Shown: piece after piece, positions 35,740 to 45,199 of the stretch
How the letters are laid out: every line of letters starts with the position of its first letter
Numbering within the stretch: the stretch's first letter is position 1
Assembly: GCA_015680685.1 (NCBI GenBank)
Contig: MNCI01023346.1
Span: 823,579 to 887,578 of the forward strand
Source of the DNA: Gnetum montanum
Taxonomy: Eukaryota > Streptophyta > Gnetopsida > Gnetales > Gnetaceae
Reading direction: 5' to 3'
DNA: 64,000 bases
Program-made: the position numbers and the translations under genes
The notes under the pieces: model-generated
What the model was told of the DNA's origin: nothing
Database searches by the model: none
Seen by the model: the letters and a program-made list of their open reading frames with translations, nothing else

Positions 35740-36697
35740 TGTAGATCTAACAAAAAATGGGAGTAAGAGTATTAAAGGCACCTAATAAAGAACCTAACGC
35801 TATTCTAGGGGATCCCACTGGAAAGACATGCACCCATGCTTGAAGGTAGGTGGCTTCTTTGGATTAAGTACTTGATAAAAAAGAAGAAGAAGAGAGTGTG
35901 CCAAAGCGGCCAAACAAAAAGTATGCTGCAAAGAAATTCCAAGTCACTCCTCCCTTGCACAAAACACCAAATGATTGTACGCCTTGCTGTCATGGTGCTT
36001 GTATGGTTGTCCATCATTGTATGAAACAATGTGATGTCACTGATCGGAGGAATGGACTTGGTCTTGATTTTGGAGCGACAGGCTAATGACACATTAATGA
36101 TGCCCTACACTCAAGATTCATTATGCCCTGAGTCAGTTACCTCACGTCCCAATCTCTGCAATCGCTTCTTCAATTCATCCCATCTCGTTGTTCATGTATT
36201 TGTGACTCGTGTCTTGTGTAGCATTGAATTCATACCTCATCACAGTGGTATCTACATGTGTGTGTTTTGTTGCATCGGTATAGATTACATTTAACCCTTC
36301 TAGTGCCTACAGACATTTTTAAGGTGTGGTTACGCAAGGGCATTATAGGTTGGAACCTACTTTAGGGAGGATCCACTTGTGTGAATTTTGTAATTTGTAC
36401 TTGTTGCACACCACTACATCATTTTATACCCTCCAAGTACTTCATTGCCAAATTTATTCTTTTCTTTGTCGTCATTTTATCAAACGTTCATCAAAACCAT
36501 TACGTGTTCTTTGATGTGTCACCTAAACAAACCAGGCCCAACATTAAACTTTTAGGGCAACTTCCTTAAAAAACTGTCTAACTCTAAAATCACACTAAGC
36601 AAAGAATTCAATAATTACTTAAGGTAATAAGTAAGGTATGAAATAATTGAACTTCTTTCAATAACCTTACTAACAATTGATCTTTGTGTGATTATAG
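35740..36697 (+). other. E1 spacer between gag and extra-ORF remnant
   Basis: This aligns with E2 17500-18840 in the opposite orientation and in part with E3 53200-53810. It contains a purine tract (35877-35896), a small basic frame with hydrophobic C-terminus (35836-36024) and the box GGGAGGATCCACTT (36364-36378). No pol is seen. Confidence 0.6.
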
Positions 36698-37094
36698 ATG
36701 GTCCTTAAAAGAGGAAAATAAGGAGGACCTTTTCAAGGTGCAATTAAATGCCTAGGAGGAGTAGGAGGCACAATCATTCAACATCCATCAAGGACCTTCT
36801 ATCATTGCACAAGCTGGCCAAGTAAAAGGTGGAGAGGTCGGGGCCCAAGCCTATGAAGAGGAATGATGGCTATTGGCAGCATGGCATGTCAAGGCCAATC
36901 AAGTATTCCCACCACTGTCGTGCCCATGGGAAATGCCGACTCCATCAAACATTAGAACATTAGCATGGCAAATAGAAGAGGAGAAACGTCAGGTGCTTCT
37001 TCAATGGTATCAATCTCAGAAGCCTAATGTGCAAGACAAGGGAAGAGACCCATGGAGGAACCATCATCATCAGGAACCACATGAGTTTCGATAA
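36698..37094 (+). pseudogene. E1 extra-ORF remnant
   Basis: An ATG at 36698 follows GATTATAG, a context shared with E3 at 54633. The first about 110 bp match the start of the E2 extra ORF. The sequence then jumps to the C-terminal part. The motif CPWxMPxxxxIxxxAW is at 36920-36967, followed by E-E-E-K-R-x-x-L-L. The transposon-type domain and coiled coil are absent. Confidence 0.5.
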
Positions 37095-37258
37095 ATTCTG
37101 TCATTTTTTGTTTGTGTCCCAATTTTTTCATATCCACTACGGCATGAATAAATTTCTAGTTAGTCAATAATCCCATACATATCCATTGTGTATTCAATTA
37201 AGCTTGTTCCTCACTTTCTTTAACTCGAGGACAAGTTGTTATTCAATCATGGGGGTAT

Positions 37259-37379
37259 GATGAATCGTGGTTATTGGGGACTACATATACTAGGCCTCGT
37301 ATATTAGGCCCCGTATACTAGGCAGGCTGTGTATACTAGGCCCCATATACGCAGCCTTGTTTACGCAACATCTATTCTA
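37259..37379 (+). repeat. Start of E1 3' LTR, cut by a scaffold joint
   Basis: TGATGAATCGTGG follows the purine tract. It matches the first part of the LTR at 32763. It stops at the single N (37380), so about 730 bp of LTR are missing. Confidence 0.85.
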
Positions 37380-37380
37380 N

Positions 37381-37975
37381 CAGCCTGCCTAGTATACGGG
37401 GCCTAATATACGAGGCCTAGTATATGTAGTCCCCAATAACCACGATTCATCATACCCCCATGATTGAATAACAACTTGTCCTCGAGTTAAAGAAAGTGAG
37501 GAACAAGCTTAATTGAATACACAATGGATATGTATGGGATTATTGACTAACTAGAAATTTATTCATGCCGTAGTGGATATGAAAAAATTGGGACACAAAC
37601 AAAAAATGACAGAATTTATCGAAACTCATGTGGTTCCTGATGATGATGGTTCCTCCATGGGTCTCTTCCCTTGTCTTGCACATTAGGCTTCTGAGATTGA
37701 TACCATTGAAGAAGCACCTGACGTTTCTCCTCTTCTATTTGCCATGCTAATGTTCTAATGTTTGATTGAGTCGGCATTTCCCATGGGCACGATAGTGGTG
37801 GGAATACTTGATTGGCCTTGACATGCCATGCTGCCGATAGCCATCATTCCTCTTCATAGGCTTGGGTCTCGACCTCTCCACCTTTTACTTGGCCAGCTTG
37901 TGCAGTGATATAAGGTCCTTGATGGATGTTGAATGATTGTGCCTCCTACTCCTCCTAGGCATTTAATTGCACCTT
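37381..37975 (-). repeat. 595-bp inverted copy of 36735-37329 between two single Ns
   Basis: The block is the reverse complement of 36735-37329 at exactly equal length, with a handful of substitutions (for example near 36795-36850). It is bounded by N at 37380 and 37976. This looks like an alternative haplotype or overlapping contig placed in the wrong orientation rather than genuine DNA structure. Confidence 0.85.
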
Positions 37976-37976
37976 N

Positions 37977-39960
37977 TGGGAAACTAGAAAAATCTCAAAA
38001 ATTTTCTAAGTTTGGGATTGCTAGAAAAAAGTCATAAATTTTTCTAACTCTGGCTACTATGCTCACCCCTTGCTATGCTCACCCCCTCTTGCTACGCTTT
38101 ACAAGAAACTTAGGAAAATTTGCCTAAGTGTGGGAGCATTGATGCAGTAGATGGTGCATTTAATTACCTTGGGAAGGTATATATGCATGACTCACTAAGG
38201 GTAAACTATCATTTTTCAAAGTGTGAATGAGAAGTTATAGAGCGTAGCACAATTTGAAGTGACAACTATAATGTAGCAAGTGGAGTGTAGCGACCAAAGT
38301 GTGGCACCAGGATGATGCGACATAGTGACCATCAACACCCCAAACTTACTAGTGTGGAAGAGGGAAGGTAAGCCTTGGAATGCTTGCTGCAAGTACAGGT
38401 GGAGGATAGGAGAGCACTGATGGCTGCTAGGTATGCTTGCTATGCTTGTTCCTTTTTATATCATTTTTCTTTGCATTTTGGCTTTTCTTCCTTATGTTGG
38501 TGTTTGGGTCATGGGGAAACCTACCTTGGCAAGGATAGCCACCATCCTAGCTGCCTTGGCAGCTATGGCTAGGAGGAGAAGATGCGTGTGTGGGTTATGG
38601 GTCTTTGTTGATACATCATTTTATTTTGATTATTTGCATTAATTATTTACGGTGAATGGGACAAGGAACAACACGTGGGTTATGATGAATTTTGTATGTT
38701 TATTTCCAAGGGACATGATGTGTAGGGTGAGAGAGAGAAAAAATGAGGGTTTTGTCTCGGCAGTGGATTAGGATTTCCCCCACTCACACCATGTGGAAGA
38801 CACAGAATGGGACAAACATGGTCACGGCTAGGGTGTGCATGACTAGGGTTTCTTTGTCTCTTCCTCTTCTTTCTTTTATTTTGTCTTTATGTTAGTGCAT
38901 GGGTGAGGGTGATTAGTAGATTAGGACAAGGGTTACGACTAATATGGCCATGGCCAAGGGATAGGGTTCTGCCATTGTTTATTTTTATTTTTTATCTTTT
39001 AATGTGAGGGCAATGCAGGGTAAGGGCAAAGGGAGGGTTAGACATCACATGGACACATGGGGAGAAGGCCATAGAGACGAGGGAGGGGACAATGACATGG
39101 CCATGGGGGTAGCAGCCACAGTAAGGGGGTGAATAGGGACAAGGAGATTGCCTAGGTCGTGGCCATGGTGAGTACCCTAGCACATGTTATTAGCACACGA
39201 TGGCACTAGGTAGTGCAGTGAAGGAGATGTGGCAATGAGAGCTTAGGTTCAACACTTTGTTTCTAGATGTAATGGGATGCTATGCTCTTGATAGTTACAA
39301 AAAAAATTTTGTTAATTTTTTGCTCATTTTGGGACCACGTCCTTCCTGGAGCATAGTTGGCAGTTAGAAAAATTTGGTGATTTTTTTGGCAACGCAGTGT
39401 AGCAGATAGAATTTTTTTTTGGCTATCATGCTACACAATCCAAAGTTAGAAAGATTTTGAGAAAATTTGAAAAAGATTGCCAAGCACAAAACTAGAATGC
39501 TAAATGTGTAAGATGCCAAGTGCAAAAATGCCAATGGTAGGAATGCTTTATGCGAAACAAAATGTAAAATGCATGAAAGTTATGCCAAAATACTAAATTT
39601 GCAAGTTGGCCATATGAACGTTAAAACATGCAAATCGTGTTGGTGCAAATGGTATGAATGTAAAGTAAAATGCTAATGCTACATTATTGTTGTACCCTAA
39701 TGAGCACATGCACATCAAATATGTATTAACGTCCTATGCTTATGGGGCCCCATGGGGGACCCTAAGGATATATTTCTAAGTTATGCTATTTTGAGCTAAG
39801 TTTGCCAATTTTGCTAAGCATAAGGTAATATTTTATGTCAGAATGCAATCTATTATGTGCTAATGCTACATTCGTTTGTCGTTTTTTGGTTATAGGATGC
39901 TACTAAAGCTTGTCTTTGTGGTTGTCGAGCTCATTAGCATCCTATCTTGCATCAGCTAGC
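37977..39960 (+). other. E5-related non-coding sequence, possible upstream region of the antisense gene
   Basis: It carries phrases typical of the E5 LTR and leader: TTAGAAAAATTTG-like runs and GCTACGCTC/GAGCGTAGC palindrome halves at 38080-38250 and 39270-39430. No protein is recognised. It may be displaced E5 LTR or UTR sequence, or the promoter side of the gene-like region that follows. Confidence 0.35.
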
Positions 39961-40429
39961 TTGTACCCAACATGCCTGCACCCGACATGAAGTTGGGCCA
40001 TCGGATGGTGTGGTTTCGACTAAGAGCAAGCGAAGTCCTAGCTTACCTGCTACAACACTTTAGTGTGATAATGTGGTCACACTTGGAAGTGGAGGTTGCA
40101 ATCACCATCAGACGTTGTTGGCTGGGACAAATCAGGACATACTATGATTTATGTCTGATGAGCCCATGACTAGTAGTGATCAAGTAGGCGGCTCGAGACT
40201 AGGCCCTAGGAGCATTCATCCCTTAGCTAGAATATGGAGCATGCTAGAGTTCTCTTATTATAATAAGAGTAACACCCTTTTCATTGACATGTGCATACAT
40301 ACAGTCTTTCAAAACCTACCTAGGACTGTATATTGTGCCAAAGGGTAAGTGCTCTCACTTTTTGCTATATCTCATTCTCCTTAGCCATGCTAGATTTGCT
40401 AACTACTAACTATAGATGTTCAATGCTAG

Positions 40430-43400
40430 ATTTAAAGTTAATGATGAGGGAATTCATGATGAGACAGGGGCTCTCGCTTTGACCCATACTGTGTTAGAGG
40501 TACTTTCCTCTAGTTCCAACTTTCAGGAGGTAGTTATAGAATAGGTGGGGGAGGACTTAGAGAATTACCCCACTCAGTACTCGAGGCATTCGAGTGGTGC
40601 TAGACCTATAATTAGCTTGGCAAGGGATGGGCTAGTGGTAAGCCTATCTTCGGAGAGCTTGTTATGCCACCACCTACGTCATGCATGCTATTTGTTCCAT
40701 GTGAGTATTCGTTATGTTGGTTTAACACTTATTGCTTGTTCTCATACATGCATTGATTGCACAGTACTAACATTGCATTTGCCTATGTTACAGCTACCGT
40801 TGCCTCAGGAGAAGTAATAGTGGTCGCTAGTGGTCATAGTGAGGCCACCCTCATCATGAAGTATGGAAAGGTGAAGGGGGTGTAGAAGTGGCTATGCCAT
40901 CAGGTCTTAGAGGCTCTGATTGGCCGACTTGGGCATGCTGGGTTGATGGACCTTTTCTTAACCCTTAGCCCAAGCACACTAGTGGCTGAGATGGTGATCA
41001 TTATTGCCTCCTTTAGTCGTGATGCTTATCACTTTGTTACTCACGTGCACGAAGTGAAGGTAGTCTTAGACCTCAACGATGCCTTCTTTGCTAACTTCTT
41101 TGGTCTTCTCTTTGTAGGCGTGTCAATCATTAACAAGCTCAACCGAGAGGTAGACCAGAGAAAGGAGATTGAGAAGTGGCTAGGCACCACTCACTCCTGT
41201 AAAGGCATCATGGTTGGGAACATGTGCCTGAGGTTCAAAGGCTTTATCCTATTTTCTATGCCTACACATTTCCTAAGATACTCTTCTAGGGAAAGGTCCT
41301 TTGAGTGGAGTAGGCACGAGTGATGCGAGAGATTATAGAGAAGGACACCAAGTTTAACTAGGCCTCTTCTATCACTATCAGGTTACAGGTAGAGATTATC
41401 AAGCTTCACCACGATGTTCATGCAATATCTCATTTTCACTTCACATTCTTCGCAACCTATCTACAAAGGCTTGTGGAGTTCTTGGTGATCAAGGACAGTG
41501 GACGTTTGGTTGTGCAGGATCACAAGTAGTTGTCCAAGCCATGGATTAAGCATTTGTTTGCCACCACTCGTGTGTAGGATCCTCTAGAGAGGATTGAGAA
41601 GTCATATTTAGTTATGATGAAGGCACATATGGGAAGGTCACAGTCACCATATTCTCGTAACAGCACAGGCGAGTGTCCACTAATGGTTGTTGGGGATGCG
41701 AAGAGGGTGGAGTGGTATATCATGGAGATGGTGAGGCCCTCCAAGGTAAAAATCAGGAGGCCACACCCAACAAAGGAGACTCCTCTTATAGTTGGACAAG
41801 TAGGCATTAAGAAAGTTCATCTCAAGATACCCACACATCGATGGTTGTAGGTTAGTGCACATCATAGATGCATTTGGCTTATATTTTTTTATTTTTGGTT
41901 TATTATGCTATGCTAATATTGGTACATTATGTGAGTCAAGTAAGAGGGTTGCTAAAGAAGTAGTAGTATCCATAGTAGGAGTAACAAACATGACCCCTCC
42001 TTAAGTTGAAGAGGAGGTAGCCAACAGGGAGGAGCCATCAAAGGCCCTAGAGATCTTCCACTAGTTTGATGAAGAGGGGTTGTTTCATCCTAAGGGTAAC
42101 TTCACCAACCTCTTCGACAATGTGCAGTTGGGAGATCCACTTGCACTACCATTCGATGGCTTGCTTAGTAAGCACTTTGTGTTGCCATCTACTTTTTCCT
42201 TTTTCTCTTAAGCCTTTAACTACTCAATTATTACTAAGTTTTGCATTGTGTTTGTATTACAGTCTCAAACCTTCTTGCCAATGATCCATTACCAGTGCCT
42301 ACCCATTGCATGAAGCCATGGGCAGAGACACTAGATAAATTTTCCTTCATGAAAGGCATTGTGGAGGACATGGTGGACCACATACAGTAGGCAGATCCCA
42401 AACTCGATATGCATGTCATTTTGTTTGAATTATTTTACTGATTTTATGGCTTAGGCTGTTGCTAATATTGGTTTGTTTGTTGTATGTTAACAAGCTCTAA
42501 GCTTTGCTGGGATCCAAATCATGAAGCTCATGTGGATGCCATTCTTGAATATTCCCTCAAGGTGGAGCATGTGCCTCATCATGTGTATGAGGTGATGAGC
42601 AAGTGCATGCTTTCCAATGCAAAGGCATTGTGGACCTATAGGTGCTCAAATGAGAACCCATGGAAATGCGTGCATGAGCTCTAGGTGGTAGTGGCAAGCC
42701 TGATCACAAAGAACAAGGACCTCCAATCCCATTATGATTTCTTGTCAGCTCAAGCACAAACGGATGGTACTTGGCAGACATCAGAGATAGATTATGCCAA
42801 GTACTAGTTGACACTTTGAGGTAAGAATGAGGCTACCTGAGTGGGCAAAGGTTGCAGATGGATCTACTCTCCCGAAAGAATGAGGAGTGGAAGAGCTTCA
42901 GCACCAAGGTTTGTAGATGGGAGAATACACAGAAGAACCACAAGCACCACTACAAACGAGAGCGGGACACCTACTTGCAGTAGCTCAAGGATGAGTTTGT
43001 GAAGGCTTATCTCCTTGAGATGTTCATTGAGGTGATTTGTGGGAGTCAAGCCTTCGAGCTATTTACCTAGCATATAGTGGTTAGTAGTTCCCTAGAGTGA
43101 GAGATTACCTTGCCCTCAAGGGAGACTTCTACAGCCACCTTTTCTATGCAGCCTCTTGCATGGACTGTTGTGGACGAGGGCAAGATCTTCACAAATGTTG
43201 ACTTTGACCATGAGGATTGGACGTGATTATCGGAGGTTAAGATCCTTTGACACTTGGAGGAAGGCCTTGATAGATTGCCTCTAGAGCTCGATGCAAGACC
43301 CTCTCGAGTTAGTTTTGCTTTTGTTTTTTATGCTTTTTTATGTGTCATCTTTGCACACTAATTTTGTATTATAGTTTTGCACTTGTTGATTAATTTTTTG

Positions 43401-43504
43401 GTTTGCATTGTTTTGAGGTAGGCACCAGGTGATAGTGTAGGCCCCAACAGAGTAGCAGAGGAGCAGGAGGAGAAACCTCAACCCCTGCTAGATACCACCG
43501 GCTG
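40430..43504 (+). pseudogene. Spliced gene-like region antisense to E5, possible plant-mobile-domain-like plus coiled coil
   Basis: Plus-strand open segments with few stops, nearly all TAG, run through 40430-40700, 40805-41850, 42000-42167, 42263-42390, 42490-42820 and 42850-43070. A 95-bp intron (42168-42262, GTAAGC...ATTACAG) joins two segments in frame. GTGAGT and TTACAG near 40700 and 40795 look like another intron. The segment around 41030-41100 has F-x5-E-x-x-V-x-L-x-D-A-F spacing, reminiscent of plant mobile domain proteins. This match is weak. The C-terminal part (42490-43070) is rich in Lys, Glu and Gln and likely coiled coil. AATAAA lies at about 43600. It is broken by a frameshift near 41325. 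It could be an antisense ORF of the element or a captured host gene. Confidence 0.45.
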
Positions 43505-43722
43505 AGCTAACATGATGTAGCCCTGTTGTTGGGCAATTTTGCACTTTGACCATTTTTGTTGCATGGTCATGTTATGTACTCTTACTGATAGAGATATAAT
43601 AAAATTTATGCCTTTTTATAGTGAGGATTTTGGGTGAACTTTCATGTTTGTTTTACTTTACTACCTGTTTGATGTGGGTAATACAACTAGTTGGTGTGAT
43701 TAGGCCCCTTGTGGAACCCATG

Positions 43723-44130
43723 CCAATTTAAGGCTGTGGTAGAAGGGCCATTGTTAGTTTAAGGCCATGTTAGGCCATGGTGAATGCTAGTTTAAGGCCA
43801 TCTTGGGCCATGAATAAAAGGAAGCGATTGCTAGTTTTAGGCCGTGCCAGGCTACGAGGTGTTAGTTTTAGACCATGGTGGGTTGTACATTAATTTAAGG
43901 CCTTTGGGCTATGGCGATGCAAGATAGGTTGCTGGTTTAAGGCCATGGCGGGCCATGTGGTGGAAGAAAAGTGTTGTTAGTTTCAGGCCATGGCGAGCCA
44001 TGTGGTGGAAGAAAAGTGTTGTCAATTTTAGGCCATGGCGGGCCCTGCACTAGTTTAGGGCCTTTGTGGGTAGTGGGCTAGTTTAAGGCCTTTTCAGGCC
44101 ACACACTAATTTAAGGTCTTTTCGGGCCAT
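43723..44130. repeat. Hairpin repeat array C (about 12 units)
   Basis: Units of about 30-38 bp have the core AGTTTAAGG followed by CCATGGCGGGCCATG or variants. GGCC...GGCC and CCATGG palindromes give each unit a short stem. Loops and spacers vary. This array lies just downstream of protease in E5 orientation and after the poly(A)-like end of the antisense gene. Confidence 0.85.
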
Positions 44131-44439
44131 GTGCTTTTTTTTATTTTAGTTTTATAATTTTCATGTGTTTTTAATGTTTTGTTAATGCATGAAAGACTAA
44201 ATGAAAATGCATAAGCAAAAGAGGTGAATATGTAACAAAGTGAATAATGCAGAACGAAAGCAACCATGCGAAAGGTAACTGTGTAAGAAAAAGGCTAATG
44301 GGGCTAATGAAGCATGTAAAAAATTAAGGGCAAGCAAGCACCTAACACATGCTACACTAAGGGAGTACCTTAGCCATGTAGTTGCTTCCTAACCTAATGT
44401 GGGTTAGGGGATGCATAGGGCCTAGGCGGCATAAGGTAG

Positions 44440-45080
44440 CATTTACCTATACCTTCATTGTTGATGTTAAAGGGCAATTCTACCTATAAAGCTTTTTCAA
44501 GGAGGGTATCAAAATCTTTTGGCTCCTCAGATGGGTCTGCTAGACAAGGTTAACTCTTATCATCCACAGGTGGCATGTCATCGAGGAACTCTACCTCCAA
44601 CCTTTGGTCTATTTCAACGTTGTTGATGGTTGGAGGGACCAAGTTGTCACTATGTATTATCACTTCTCCAGCTTTGTATGTAAGGTGGATCTCTTAATGA
44701 ATGGGTGAGGAAAGGGCTCGTAATTGGGCTAGCTAGGGCCTCCCAAAAATTAGGTTAAACCCAGGCATTTCCTTGATGACAATAAATTTGATCGCAAGGG
44801 AGAATCACTCCCCTACCATGAAGGCTATTATGACCATCCCCTTCATGACAACATGTGAACCGTTAAAGGACTTGGGGTATGTTGTCTTTGTGGGTTGGAT
44901 TTGGTTGGCTAGACTGAGTTTGTTAATGACTGGGAATGGGATGATGTTGGTCATCACCTTGTCATCAACATGTACCTTGCGAATCCTGCATTGTCCTACG
45001 TGGATGGTTATAAAAATTGGTGTAGTGTGACTTGACCCTTTTCAGGGTCTACCTTGACTACCTCATCAAAAAATCTTAGA
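44440..45080 (-). pseudogene. E5 protease (broken)
   Basis: A minus-strand frame with a few stops gives R-K-V-H-V-D-D, where retropepsins of this group read L-V-D-x-G-[SA]-S, then N-I-I-P-F, P-T, S-F-N-G, and finally F-N-L-I-F-G-R-P. The order is that of a Tat-group protease, but the D-[ST]-G active site is not intact. It continues into the acidic linker that precedes reverse transcriptase, which now lies 12 kb away at 32417. Confidence 0.65.
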
Positions 45081-45199
45081 GGCGTTGTACTCGATTCCTA
45101 AGGTGAAGGAGGAAACATTACAACATGGATGGCTTGTTCATTCACTGGGATGTCCTCTTTGATAGGAATTGGGGCCAACATGCGAACTAATGCTTCACG

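Larger units (their letters stand above)
32763..37379 (+). mobile_element. E1: truncated non-autonomous Athila-family LTR element
   Basis: 5' LTR 32763-33612, tRNA-Asp-type primer site 33613-33631 (TTAGCACCTTTGCCGAGGA), gag 33769-35456, N gap, spacer, remnant of the extra ORF, purine tract ATGGGGGTA and the first 121 bp of the 3' LTR (37259-37379), cut by an N. There is no pol. Against E2, the transposon-type domain and coiled coil have been deleted, joining the start of the extra ORF to its CPW...AW end. The 5' flank is ATTGG; the 3' flank is not available because the LTR is incomplete. Confidence 0.82.

Noticed and set aside
37381-37975. Biological long inverted repeat (hairpin element)
   Set aside because: Single Ns at both ends and equal length to the neighbouring sequence point to a scaffolding artefact.
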